Origin: Mangrovimonas yunxiaonensis
Lineage (GTDB): Bacteria; Bacteroidota; Bacteroidia; Flavobacteriales; Flavobacteriaceae
DNA: 64,000 bases
Assembly (NCBI RefSeq): GCF_000733475.1
Contig: NZ_JPFK01000007.1
Span: forward strand, 62,001-126,000
Reading direction: 5' to 3'
This document shows, one piece after another, positions 24,702 to 33,751 of the stretch (positions within the stretch are counted from its first letter, which is position 1; the number at the start of each line of letters is the position of its first letter). A program made the position numbers and the translations under genes. The notes below the pieces were generated by a model that did no database searches, was not told where the DNA came from, and worked only from the letters and a program-made list of their open reading frames with translations.

Positions 24702-25715
24702 TTATATAATATTAACTTCGGTGTCAATATCTATACCAAAAATTCGTTTAACGGTCTTTTGGATTAACCTAGCGAGGTTTAAAATATCTTTTCCAGAAGC
24801 ATTGCTGTAATTTACCAAAACAAGGGCTTGTTTTTTATGCACACCATAGTTGCCAAAGGTTTTGCCTTTAAACCCCGCGTGTTCAATTAGCCAGCCGGCT
24901 GGGATTTTAAAGGTTTCTTTAGAAACTTGGTAGTATGGCATGTTGGGAAATTGGCTTTGCAAGCTGTTGAATGTTGCTTTAGAAACAACCGGGTTTTTAA
25001 AAAAACTACCGCTGTTACCAATGTCTTTTGGGTTGGGCAATTTGCTTTCTCTTATTGCAATAACGGCTTCAGAAACATTGGAAATGGTTGGGTTTGTAAC
25101 TTTCATTTCTTGTAGCTGAGCCGTAATGGCACCATAATCTGTATGCAGTTTATGGTCTTTTTTTGAAAGCGAAAAGCAAACACTGGTTATAATGTATTTT
25201 CCTTTGGCTTGCTGTTTAAAAATCGATTCGCGGTACCCAAATTGGCATTCAGCATTGGTGAAAGTAACCACTTTTTGTGTGGTTACCTCAACGGCCTCAC
25301 ATGATAAGAATACATCTTTAAGCTCCACCCCGTAGGCGCCAATGTTTTGTATTGGGGCGGTGCCAACATTGCCTGGAATTAACGATAAGTTTTCCACACC
25401 ACCAAAGTTGTTGTTTATGCACCACAGGACAAAGGCATGCCAATTTTCGCCAGCTTGGGCCTTTACGACCACATGACTGTCGCTTTCAGACAGCATTTCG
25501 ATGCCCTTAAGGTTGATGTGTAAAACCAGAGCATCGATATCTTGGGTGAGTAGCATGTTGCTGCCACCGCCTAGAATAAACAAATCTTTGTTTTGGTGAA
25601 CCTTTAAAGCTGTTTTTAAATCGGCTAGTGTGTTGACCTCCAAAAACGATTTGGCTGTTACATCAATACCAAAGGTGTTGTAGGGCTTTAAAGATATATT
25701 TTCCTTAACGACCAT
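24702..25715 (-). CDS. murB: UDP-N-acetylenolpyruvoylglucosamine reductase
   Basis: An FAD enzyme of 337 residues that reduces UDP-GlcNAc-enolpyruvate to UDP-MurNAc for peptidoglycan. FAD motifs are LGGGSNMLL near 49-57 and LIPGNVGTAPIQNIGAYG near 113-130. The catalytic Ser lies in GNSGSFFKNP near 231-240. The extended C-terminal part (HKKQALVLVNY) places it in the E. coli-like type. It overlaps the upstream aminotransferase stop by one base. Confidence 0.97.
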   Translation of the reverse strand: MVVKENISLKPYNTFGIDVTAKSFLEVNTLADLKTALKVHQNKDLFILGGGSNMLLTQDIDALVLHINLKGIEMLSESDSHVVVKAQAGENWHAFVLWCINNNFGGVENLSLIPGNVGTAPIQNIGAYGVELKDVFLSCEAVEVTTQKVVTFTNAECQFGYRESIFKQQAKGKYIITSVCFSLSKKDHKLHTDYGAITAQLQEMKVTNPTISNVSEAVIAIRESKLPNPKDIGNSGSFFKNPVVSKATFNSLQSQFPNMPYYQVSKETFKIPAGWLIEHAGFKGKTFGNYGVHKKQALVLVNYSNASGKDILNLARLIQKTVKRIFGIDIDTEVNII

Positions 25716-26908
25716 TAAGCTTTTTTGTAAACTTTTAAGGCTTCGCTAATTATTTTAACGGCTTTAATCAGACTTTCTTTTTTAAGCACGTAAGCAATTC
25801 TAATTTGGTTTTTGCCAACGCCCTTGGTTGAGTAAAACCCTGCTGCTGGGGCAACCATAACGGTTTCGCCATCAACATCAAAATGTTCTAAAAGCCATTG
25901 TGCAAAATCATCGGCATCTTCAATAGGAAGTTCGGCAATGCAATAAAAGGCGCCTTTTGGTTTGGCTACTTTAACACCTTCTATTTTTTCTAGCTCAGCT
26001 ATTAAGGTGTTTCGTCGGTCTACATATTCGTCAATAACACTATCAAAATAGCTTTTTGGGGTTTCTAGAGCGGCTTCACTGGCAATTTGTGCTAAGGTTG
26101 GCGGACTTAACCTCGCTTGGGCAAATTTTAAGGCAGTTGCTATCACGTCTTTATTTTTCGATACCAAACAGCCTATTCTGGCCCCGCACATGCTATATCG
26201 TTTAGAGACAGAGTCTATCATGATGGCGTGATCTTTTATAGAAGCTTCCTGCATGATGGAGTAATGCTCGTAACCATCGTAAGTAAACTCTCGGTATACT
26301 TCATCGGCTATTAAAAAGAGGTCGTGTTTTTTAACCAAGTCGGCCAATTTTTTTATTTCTTCCTTAGAATAAAGATATCCCGTAGGGTTTCCTGGGTTAC
26401 AAATAAGGATGGCCTTAGTTTTAGGGGTGATTAATTGCTCGAATTCTTCAATTGGAGGCAAAGCAAAGTTGTCTTCTATTTTAGAAATTACAGGAACAAT
26501 ATTCACGCCAGAAGCCGTAGAAAATCCATTGTAGTTGGCATAAAAGGGTTCTGGGATAATCACTTCGTCATCAACATCCATAATGCTTCCAAAGGCAAAC
26601 AAAAGCGCTTCGCTACCACCAGTAGTAACAATAATGTCGTTTTTGGTAACATCGATGTTTTGATTGTGGTAATATTGAGCGATTTTTGTGCGGTAACCAT
26701 CAGAGCCTTCAGATCTGGTGTAGGCTAAAATATCTAGGGAGTGTATTTTAACAGCATCTAAAGCAATTTCTGGTGTCTTTATATCAGGCTGCCCTATGTT
26801 TAAGTGGTATACTGTTTTACCTTCTTGATACGCTTTCTCGGCGTAAGGAACCAATTTTCTAATTGGCGATTGTGGCATGTTTTGCCCTTTTGATGATATT
26901 GCTGGCAT
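25715..26908 (-). CDS. PLP-dependent aminotransferase, class I
   Basis: The 397-residue fold-type I enzyme has LNIGQPDIKTP near the start, CNPGNPTGYLY with the PLP-binding Asn, DEVYREF, and the Schiff-base Lys in DSVSKRYSMCGARIG. It resembles aspartate or aromatic aminotransferases of subgroup I-gamma; substrate choice cannot be read from sequence. It is co-translated with murB. Its promoter region faces the aspartic protease gene. Confidence 0.9.
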   Translation of the reverse strand: MPAISSKGQNMPQSPIRKLVPYAEKAYQEGKTVYHLNIGQPDIKTPEIALDAVKIHSLDILAYTRSEGSDGYRTKIAQYYHNQNIDVTKNDIIVTTGGSEALLFAFGSIMDVDDEVIIPEPFYANYNGFSTASGVNIVPVISKIEDNFALPPIEEFEQLITPKTKAILICNPGNPTGYLYSKEEIKKLADLVKKHDLFLIADEVYREFTYDGYEHYSIMQEASIKDHAIMIDSVSKRYSMCGARIGCLVSKNKDVIATALKFAQARLSPPTLAQIASEAALETPKSYFDSVIDEYVDRRNTLIAELEKIEGVKVAKPKGAFYCIAELPIEDADDFAQWLLEHFDVDGETVMVAPAAGFYSTKGVGKNQIRIAYVLKKESLIKAVKIISEALKVYKKA

Positions 26909-26921
26909 GATTGTATATTTG
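26889..26921 (+). promoter_or_regulatory. Predicted promoter of the PDZ aspartic protease gene
   Basis: TTTG at 26889-26892 and TATATTTG at 26914-26921 are 21 bases apart, within the spacing of Bacteroidota promoters. The start near 26926 gives a leader of about 90 nt. The -33 element lies inside the first codons of the divergent aminotransferase gene. Confidence 0.5.
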
Positions 26922-27017
26922 TTTGCAAAGGTCTGAAATTTATCTTAAAGTTTTTTTAAAAAGAAACGTTAAAAAGCACACTTAAAAGAAAGATTTGTAA
27001 CTTGGAGATAACGCAAA

Positions 27018-28304
27018 ATGGCCTTTATGAAATTTTGGTTTGTGTATATCTTTGTTTTTTTAAGTGCGGGAGGCCATATTCAGGCTCAAGACGACTTTGT
27101 CTTGAATGCTAATCACTCTCGAAAAATCCCTTTTAAGTTAATTAATAATGTTATTGTACTGCCTGTAGAGGTTAATGGGGTGGCGTTGTCTTTTTTGCTG
27201 GATACCGGGGTGAGCAAGCCCATTGTTTTTAATATTTTGAATTTGGAGGATTCGCTTCAGGTAAAAAAATCGGAGAAAATTCTTTTGCGTGGTTTGGGAG
27301 AAGGAGACCATGTTGAGGCCTTGCGGTCTAGGGGGAATGTTTTTAAAATAGGCGAGGTTTTTAATATTAATCAGGAGTTGTTTATTGTTCATAACCAGAT
27401 CTTGAATTTCGAGCCCCGTTTGGGCGTTCCAATTCACGGCATTATAGGCTATGATGTGTTTCGAGATTTTGTGGTTCAGATTAATTATGGTAAAAAGTAC
27501 ATTAGGTTTTATAAGCCTGAAAGCTTTGAGCCTAAACCTTGTAATCGATGTGCTGAGCTTGACTTGGAGTTTTATAGAAACAAACCCTATTTAAGGGGTG
27601 AGGTTGCCATTGGTAGCCAGAAGATTCCAGTAAAACTATTAATTGATACGGGAGGGAGTGATGCCTTATGGCTTTTTGAGGATGATAGCTTGGGGCTTGT
27701 GCCAGACCAACCTTATTTTAAAGATTTTTTGGGCCACGGCCTAAGCGGTAGTGTTTATGGTAAACGGTCTAAAATAGCAGCTTTTACGCTAGGCGAATTT
27801 ACATTTCATCATGCCAATGTGTCTTTTCCAGAGGCTTCATCCATTTCGTATGTTAGAGAGCACAAAACACGGAATGGTAGTGTAGCGGGCCACATACTAA
27901 AACGGTTTAATCTTTATGTCGATTACCCTAGAAAACGCCTCTACCTAAAGAAAAATCGTTATTATAACGAACCCTTTAGGTACAACCGCAGTGGGATAGA
28001 GCTTGAGAAAAACGGGTTTATGTTAATTGTGGGAGAGCAAGGCGGTAAAACAGGAGAGGGGCTTGCCTTAAAGCCAGCGTTTATGGTTGTGGAGTTGCGT
28101 GAAAACTCTCCCGCCCAACAGGCTGGCGTTAAAATAGGCGATGTGGTGTTGTCTGTAAACGATAAGGCTAGTAGCGAATTTACGCTACAAGAAATCACAC
28201 ATAAATTCTATGGTGATAATGGTAAGAAAATGAGGTTGGTGTTAGACCGCGATGGTCAAATAATAAAAATGGCTTTTAGGTTAAAAAGCTTTTTTAAGGA
28301 GTAA
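27018..28304 (+). CDS. Exported aspartic protease with C-terminal PDZ domain
   Basis: The 428-residue protein has a signal peptide (1-24, ending QAQ). Two aspartic-protease motifs are visible: LLDTGVSK with D62 and LIDTGGSD with D210, about 150 residues apart, so one chain may supply both lobes. A PDZ domain follows (about 335-425, with ENSPAQQAGVKIGDVVLSVN). Two Cys in CNRC (175-178) lie between the lobes. Such proteins are widespread in Bacteroidota, with unknown substrates in the envelope. It ends in a shared terminator with the DUF1573 gene. Confidence 0.85.
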   Translation: MAFMKFWFVYIFVFLSAGGHIQAQDDFVLNANHSRKIPFKLINNVIVLPVEVNGVALSFLLDTGVSKPIVFNILNLEDSLQVKKSEKILLRGLGEGDHVEALRSRGNVFKIGEVFNINQELFIVHNQILNFEPRLGVPIHGIIGYDVFRDFVVQINYGKKYIRFYKPESFEPKPCNRCAELDLEFYRNKPYLRGEVAIGSQKIPVKLLIDTGGSDALWLFEDDSLGLVPDQPYFKDFLGHGLSGSVYGKRSKIAAFTLGEFTFHHANVSFPEASSISYVREHKTRNGSVAGHILKRFNLYVDYPRKRLYLKKNRYYNEPFRYNRSGIELEKNGFMLIVGEQGGKTGEGLALKPAFMVVELRENSPAQQAGVKIGDVVLSVNDKASSEFTLQEITHKFYGDNGKKMRLVLDRDGQIIKMAFRLKSFFKE

Positions 28305-28338
28305 TAAAAAAGCCCCGGGGTGACCGGGGCTTTTTTTT
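28305..28338. terminator. Bidirectional rho-independent terminator
   Basis: AGCCCCGG-GGTGA-CCGGGGCT with A-run and T-run lies between the convergent protease and DUF1573 stop codons and serves both. Confidence 0.93.
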
Positions 28339-28765
28339 ATTTTGCCATAACGCTTTTCTTGTCTTTCTTCTCTAGTACACTAGATTTATTAGGGTCGATA
28401 ACCTCTCCCTTAATTTTTAGGGCAACGGTAGGTGTATCGGCATTAGACATAACAGTAATGGTTTTTCTAATAGGCATAACACGTTTGGTGTCGTATTTTA
28501 CTTGAATTTCTCCAGTCTCACCCGGCATAATCGGGCCTTCTGGTTTTTTTGGAACCGTACAGCCGCAGCTGGATTTTACATTCGAAATTATAAGCGGGGC
28601 ATTTCCTGTGTTAGTAAATTCAAACACACGAACGCCATTGGCACCTTTTTCAATGGTTCCATAATCTATAACATCGGTTTTAAACTCGATCTTAGCTACT
28701 TTATCTTGTGCTTGTACAGTAAAGCTTAATAACCCAATGAATAGAATTGTAATTAAATTTTTCAT
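28337..28765 (-). CDS. DUF1573 domain exported protein
   Basis: The 142-residue protein has a signal peptide (1-19) and one immunoglobulin-like DUF1573 domain with FEFTNTGNAPLII, SSCGCTVP and KYDTKR. The Cys-Gly-Cys motif is typical of the family. In Bacteroidota these ASH/MSP-like proteins are abundant and periplasmic; their exact role is not known. The C-terminus is Lys-rich. Confidence 0.9.
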   Translation of the reverse strand: MKNLITILFIGLLSFTVQAQDKVAKIEFKTDVIDYGTIEKGANGVRVFEFTNTGNAPLIISNVKSSCGCTVPKKPEGPIMPGETGEIQVKYDTKRVMPIRKTITVMSNADTPTVALKIKGEVIDPNKSSVLEKKDKKSVMAK

Positions 28766-28902
28766 GATATTTATATTTAATTGAATTGTAAACTTAGTTA
28801 CTTTTCAGACCTTCTGCAAAAAAAATAGATGTAATGCATGTTAAAAATAATGTATCCCCATGCATCGGGCCTTAAATCTTTTCACAGAAAACAAATTATA
28901 AG

Positions 28903-28910
28903 TACTTTTG
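28903..28910 (+). promoter_or_regulatory. Predicted -7 box (TACTTTTG) for valS
   Basis: Exact TAnnTTTG, with a leader of about 25 nt before the ATG at 28941. It also argues against translation starting at the TTG 28908, which overlaps this box. Confidence 0.6.
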
Positions 28911-28940
28911 CATACTATATTTCAAAAACTATTCCAAAGT

Positions 28941-31574
28941 ATGAATATTCCATCAAAATATGATGCCCGTAATGTAGAGAGCAAATGGTATGATTACTGG
29001 TTAAAAAACAAGTATTTTCATTCAAAACCCGACAAACGCGAACCTTATACTATAGTTATTCCTCCTCCTAACGTAACAGGGGTTTTGCATATGGGACATA
29101 TGTTGAATAACACCATTCAAGATGTCTTAATTCGTCGTGCCCGTTTACTGGGGAAAAATGCCTGCTGGGTGCCCGGAACAGACCATGCGTCTATTGCAAC
29201 CGAGGCTAAAGTGGTGGCTAAATTAAAAGATCAGGGAATAGATAAAAACGACCTGTCTCGCGAGGCGTTTTTAAAACACGCTTGGGATTGGACAGAAGAG
29301 TATGGTGGTGTTATCCTGGATCAGCTTAAAAAATTAGGCTGTTCCTGCGATTGGGACAGAACCAAGTTTACGATGGACGAGGACATGTCCGAATCGGTGA
29401 TAAAAGTATTTGTAGACCTGTATAATAAAGGTCTTATTTATCGTGGATACCGTATGGTAAATTGGGACCCAGAGGCTAAAACCACGCTGTCTGACGAAGA
29501 GGTGGTTTATGAAGAAAAACAAGGCTTGCTATATTATTTAGCCTATAAAATTGAAGGTAGCGACGAAACCGTAACCATCGCAACCACACGCCCTGAAACC
29601 ATTTTGGGCGATACGGCAATTTGTTTAAACCCTAACGATGAACGTTTTTCGCATTTAAAAGGGAAAAAGGCCATTGTGCCATTGTGCAACCGTGTTATTC
29701 CTATTATCGAGGATACGTATGTTGATGTGGAGTTTGGAACAGGTTGCTTAAAAGTAACCCCAGCCCACGACGAGAATGATAAAATGTTGGGTGACAAACA
29801 CAATTTAGATGTTGTAGATATTTTTAACCCAGACGCCACCTTAAACAGCTATGGCCTGCACTACCAAGGTCAAGATCGTTTTGTTGTGCGTAAGGCCATT
29901 GCCAAAGAACTGGAAGAAAAAGGGTATTTGGTAAAAACCGAAACCCATATTAATAAAGTAGGTACTTCCGAAAGAACCAAAGCGGTTATCGAACCACGAT
30001 TAAGCGACCAGTGGTTCTTAAAAATGGAAGATTTGGTAAAACCTGCCGTTAAGGCAGTGCTGGAAACCGAAGAGGTTAAACTATTCCCGAAAAAGTTTGA
30101 AAACACCTATCGCCATTGGATGGAAAACATACGCGATTGGAACATTTCCCGTCAGTTGTATTGGGGACACCAAATTCCAGCCTATTACTATGGCGATGGT
30201 AAGGACGATTTTGTGGTGGCAGAAACTGTAGAAGCAGCCTTAGAACTGGCCCAATCAAAAACAGGAAACACCCAGTTAACTCTAGATCATTTAACTCAAG
30301 ATCAAGATGCTCTAGACACGTGGTTCTCGTCTTGGTTATGGCCCATGAGTGTGTTTGATGGCGTACGCCACCCAGAAAACGACGAGTTTAAATACTATTA
30401 CCCAACAAACGATTTGGTAACCGGTCCGGATATTCTTTTCTTTTGGGTAGCACGTATGATTATTGCAGGTTACGAATACACCGGCGAGAGACCATTCGAA
30501 AATGTGTATTTAACCGGTTTGGTGCGTGATAAGCAACGTCGTAAGATGAGTAAATCTCTAGGAAACTCGCCAGACGCCTTAAAGCTTATTGATGATTATG
30601 GAGCCGATGGTGTGCGTGTTGGCTTGTTATTGAGTTCGGCAGCTGGAAACGATTTAATGTTTGATGAAGCCCTTTGCCAACAAGGAAAAGGATTTGGCAA
30701 CAAGGTTTGGAGTGCCTTTTACTTAACAACACTATGGGACGTCTCAGAAACTGCAGCACAACCCAACGCAAGCAAAATAGCTTTAGAGTGGTACGAAGCC
30801 AAGTTTCAAAAAGCGCTGATTGAAATAGAAGACCACTTCAGCAAATACAGGTTAAGCGATGCCTTAATGGCAATTTATAAATTGATTTTCGATGATTTTT
30901 GTGGCTGGTTACTAGAAATAGTTAAACCAACTTATGGGCAACCTATAGATGCCGTAACCTATAATAAGCTTCTAAATTTATTTGAGGAGAATCTAAAAAT
31001 CATGCATCCTTTTATGCCATTCATTACCGAAGAAATATGGCAAACCATGCGTAGCCGTACCCCAGAGGAAGCTTTAATAGTTGCGGCATGGCCAGAACAA
31101 AAAGCGGTGAACGAAACCTTGATTTCAGAATTTCAATTTGCGACCGAAGTCGTTTCTGGCATCCGTTCAATACGAAAGGATAAAAACATCGCCTTTAAAG
31201 ACCCTATTGCATTTTCGGTGTTAAATAACGAAAACGTTAAGCCAACCTTCGATGAGGTGCTTAAAAAACTGGGTAATTTAGAGGATGTCTCTTATGTTAC
31301 AACCGCTGTAGAGGGCGCGCTAACATTTAGGGTGAAAGCCAACGAATACTTTGTGCCCATGTCGGGAACTATTGATGTGGCGGCAGAAATTGAAAAGCTT
31401 GCCGAAGAATTAAAGTATACCGAAGGCTTCCTAAAATCGGTTCAGAAAAAATTGGCTAACGAGCGTTTTGTTAACAATGCACCAGAACAGGTGGTTGCTG
31501 TCGAAAAGAAAAAAGAAGCCGATGCGCTGGCCAAGATAGAAACTTTAAAAGCAAGCTTAACAGCTTTAAAATAA
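28941..31574 (+). CDS. valS: Valyl-tRNA synthetase
   Basis: A class I synthetase of 877 residues. The HIGH motif is HMGH (50-53, in NVTGVLHMGH), the KMSKS motif is K535-S539, and the editing domain lies between (ATTRPETILGDTA near 210). A C-terminal coiled-coil tRNA-binding arm (about 810-877) is present. The start is ATG 28941; an upstream TTG in frame is not supported. The stop overlaps the nuclease start by one base (TAATG), so the two are coupled. Confidence 0.98.
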   Translation: MNIPSKYDARNVESKWYDYWLKNKYFHSKPDKREPYTIVIPPPNVTGVLHMGHMLNNTIQDVLIRRARLLGKNACWVPGTDHASIATEAKVVAKLKDQGIDKNDLSREAFLKHAWDWTEEYGGVILDQLKKLGCSCDWDRTKFTMDEDMSESVIKVFVDLYNKGLIYRGYRMVNWDPEAKTTLSDEEVVYEEKQGLLYYLAYKIEGSDETVTIATTRPETILGDTAICLNPNDERFSHLKGKKAIVPLCNRVIPIIEDTYVDVEFGTGCLKVTPAHDENDKMLGDKHNLDVVDIFNPDATLNSYGLHYQGQDRFVVRKAIAKELEEKGYLVKTETHINKVGTSERTKAVIEPRLSDQWFLKMEDLVKPAVKAVLETEEVKLFPKKFENTYRHWMENIRDWNISRQLYWGHQIPAYYYGDGKDDFVVAETVEAALELAQSKTGNTQLTLDHLTQDQDALDTWFSSWLWPMSVFDGVRHPENDEFKYYYPTNDLVTGPDILFFWVARMIIAGYEYTGERPFENVYLTGLVRDKQRRKMSKSLGNSPDALKLIDDYGADGVRVGLLLSSAAGNDLMFDEALCQQGKGFGNKVWSAFYLTTLWDVSETAAQPNASKIALEWYEAKFQKALIEIEDHFSKYRLSDALMAIYKLIFDDFCGWLLEIVKPTYGQPIDAVTYNKLLNLFEENLKIMHPFMPFITEEIWQTMRSRTPEEALIVAAWPEQKAVNETLISEFQFATEVVSGIRSIRKDKNIAFKDPIAFSVLNNENVKPTFDEVLKKLGNLEDVSYVTTAVEGALTFRVKANEYFVPMSGTIDVAAEIEKLAEELKYTEGFLKSVQKKLANERFVNNAPEQVVAVEKKKEADALAKIETLKASLTALK

Positions 31575-32380
31575 TGAGCAAACGAACGCTATATTCCATC
31601 TTGGCAATTCTAGTTTTAGGTGGAATATATGTGTTTGAAGCCTACCTAGAACATCAGGAAGAGCAAGCCGTTGTAAGCCAAGGTGCACAAGAAAAAACAC
31701 TTACAAACACCTTTTTTTTGCCAACAAGTACTACTGGGCAAGTGGTGCACCATAAAGGGTTTTCATTGTCTTATAACGAAACCTATGAACAGGCCGAATG
31801 GGTCGCTTACGAATTAAAAAAGACCCAATTGGTTCATGCGAATTTTAAGCGCCCTTATTTTGAAATAGACCCAGCCGTAAAAACCGGAGCGGCGAGCTGG
31901 CGAAATTATAAAAACTCTGGTTATGACCGTGGTCACTTGTGTCCGGCTGCCGATAGGGAGTTTGATTACGACTTGTATACCGAAACGTTTTTTACCAGCA
32001 ACATTAGTCCGCAGGAGCACAGCTTTAATTCTGGCATTTGGAATCGCCTAGAGCAAAAGGTACGCTATTGGGCTTCGCGCTATGACGGGGTTTATGTGGT
32101 AACAGGTGGTGTTTTTACCAACAACATGAAAACCATAGGGCAAGAGCGTGTTGCCGTACCCAAACAGTTTTTTAAAATTGTATTGGACTACAACCAGAAT
32201 AAGCCTAAAGTCTTAGCTTTTTTAATGCCACATAAAAATTCTGATGGCCCTTTGTATCGCTTTGTGGTCTCTGTCGATTCTTTAGAAACGTTAACCGGTA
32301 TAGACTTTTTTCCTGAATTGGAAGACCGTATAGAGGCAGAAATTGAAGCCTCGGACAGTTACAAGAATTGGCATTTTTAA
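31574..32380 (+). CDS. Exported DNA/RNA non-specific endonuclease (NucA/NUC1 family)
   Basis: The 268-residue beta-beta-alpha-metal nuclease has an N-terminal hydrophobic anchor or signal (about 5-22). The active site is DRGHLCPA with D118 and H121, and the metal-binding Asn lies in FFTSNISPQ, followed by NRLEQKVR. It degrades DNA and RNA outside the cytosol, probably for nutrient scavenging. It is translationally coupled to valS, an unusual functional pairing. It ends tail to tail with a GT2 gene. Confidence 0.93.
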   Translation: MSKRTLYSILAILVLGGIYVFEAYLEHQEEQAVVSQGAQEKTLTNTFFLPTSTTGQVVHHKGFSLSYNETYEQAEWVAYELKKTQLVHANFKRPYFEIDPAVKTGAASWRNYKNSGYDRGHLCPAADREFDYDLYTETFFTSNISPQEHSFNSGIWNRLEQKVRYWASRYDGVYVVTGGVFTNNMKTIGQERVAVPKQFFKIVLDYNQNKPKVLAFLMPHKNSDGPLYRFVVSVDSLETLTGIDFFPELEDRIEAEIEASDSYKNWHF

Positions 32381-33225
32381 TGTAACTTGTTTAGCATTCC
32401 TTTCCAGCGTAATTTTCTTATAAACAGGCCTTGTTCTTTAGTGACCAATGGTTCGACGTTATTTTTTCTAGCTTTAAAATAACCAACCATATAATCCTTA
32501 AATAACGAAAACCGCTGTTTTCTGTAAGCTAATTTTATAGCAGAAATCAGTGTGATTATAAATCCGTAACGCATTTTATACATGGCCTCACCCTGAAGGT
32601 GTTTAGAGGCTTTGTTGTAGCTAATACCTGTGGGTTTTAGGTGCTTTACATGCAGGGAGTCGTCGGTTAAGAGTTCCCAGTTGTAAAATTTGGCTAGAAG
32701 TTCATCAACAGTATCCCAACCCATGGCTGGTTTTAGTTTGCCAATATCTAAAAAACATTGCTTGCGGTAAGCTTTTAACGCACCGCGAATATGGTCTTTA
32801 CGGGTTAAATTTTCTAAAACCCAATGGCCTTCTTTTTCAATATAACAGAAGCCAGCACACATGCCAAGTTTGGAATTTGCTTTAAAATGAGTCGCAATTT
32901 GTTCTAGATAGTTATTGGGAAAAATTAAGTCGGCGTCAAATTTACAAATCACATCATAGTTATTATCTAACGTTTCAAAACCTTTATAAAAGGCCTTAAT
33001 TATTTTACTGCCGGGCAAATGTTTGTTAGAGGAAGTTGCGTTTACTAAAGAAATGAAATTGAATTTTTCGCAAAATGTCTCAACAACATGCCGGGTGTTA
33101 TCGGTAGAGTGATCGTTTACCACCACCACATGCTTTGGTAATAATGTTTGCTTAACTAACGATTGCAGTGTTTGCTTAATAACATCGGCTTCATTATGTG
33201 CAGGTATGACGATGTAGAAGTTCAT
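32377..33225 (-). CDS. Glycosyltransferase family 2
   Basis: The 282-residue protein has a GT-A domain: VIPAHNEADVIKQTL, VVVNDHSTDNT near 34-44, and the DxD in CKFDADLIFP. The C-terminal third carries basic residues and no clear membrane helix. It transfers sugar to an unknown acceptor. The gene overlaps the methyltransferase gene by 4 bp (ATGA) and follows the KASIII gene, so all three probably form one operon for an envelope lipid or glycan. Confidence 0.88.
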   Translation of the reverse strand: MNFYIVIPAHNEADVIKQTLQSLVKQTLLPKHVVVVNDHSTDNTRHVVETFCEKFNFISLVNATSSNKHLPGSKIIKAFYKGFETLDNNYDVICKFDADLIFPNNYLEQIATHFKANSKLGMCAGFCYIEKEGHWVLENLTRKDHIRGALKAYRKQCFLDIGKLKPAMGWDTVDELLAKFYNWELLTDDSLHVKHLKPTGISYNKASKHLQGEAMYKMRYGFIITLISAIKLAYRKQRFSLFKDYMVGYFKARKNNVEPLVTKEQGLFIRKLRWKGMLNKLH

Positions 33226-33749
33226 TCTGATATTCTTTCGGCATAAACGATGTAATACCTAGGTGTAAACCAGCGTAAAATAGGTCTTAAGCCTATTTTT
33301 TTAGTAGGATTTGTCCATTTTTCCCTAGCTACAATTTTCCATCCGGTTTTTTCTAATAGCCAATCGAATTGCCAGTCTTCAAACTCGTGGTAGTGTCTGT
33401 CCCAGATATCGGTCTTGCTTTTATAAGCTGGCGAAAACCATAAACGTAAAGGAACGCTAGCGACCAGTTTATTGGCTTTTATAGACTGTAAAACAGTGAA
33501 GGGAGACAAGAGGTGTTCAAAAATTTCAAAGGCGGTAACAACAGTGGCCTTAGAATTTTCAATAGCCGAAGTGTCAAAATCCAAATCTTCACCAGAAGTG
33601 TTTTCAACGGTAAATCCTTCATTAGCCATAATTTTAGAAAAGGGATTTTCAACCCCAAGATCTAAAATTTTAGCATCGGTAGTAATGTGTTTTTTAAGAA
33701 AATGAGCCGTAAGCTTAAACCGTTTGTTCGGAAATGTTTTTTCGTACAT
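33222..33749 (-). CDS. SAM-dependent methyltransferase (Methyltransf_11/23-like)
   Basis: The 175-residue protein begins with a short N-terminal region and has SAM motif I KILDLGVENPFSKIM. An acidic residue follows (GEDLDF), then AFEIFEHLLSPFTVLQSI and LVASVPLRLW, typical of the superfamily. It is shorter than the common 200-250 residues but looks complete. The substrate is unknown; the neighbours (GT2, KASIII) suggest an envelope glycolipid. It lies 2 bp downstream of the KASIII gene. Confidence 0.82.
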   Translation of the reverse strand: MYEKTFPNKRFKLTAHFLKKHITTDAKILDLGVENPFSKIMANEGFTVENTSGEDLDFDTSAIENSKATVVTAFEIFEHLLSPFTVLQSIKANKLVASVPLRLWFSPAYKSKTDIWDRHYHEFEDWQFDWLLEKTGWKIVAREKWTNPTKKIGLRPILRWFTPRYYIVYAERISE

Positions 33750-33751
33750 TA

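Noticed and set aside
28908-28940. N-terminal extension of ValS from a TTG at 28908
   Set aside because: It overlaps the predicted -7 box and adds 11 residues not seen in the family; ATG 28941 fits.
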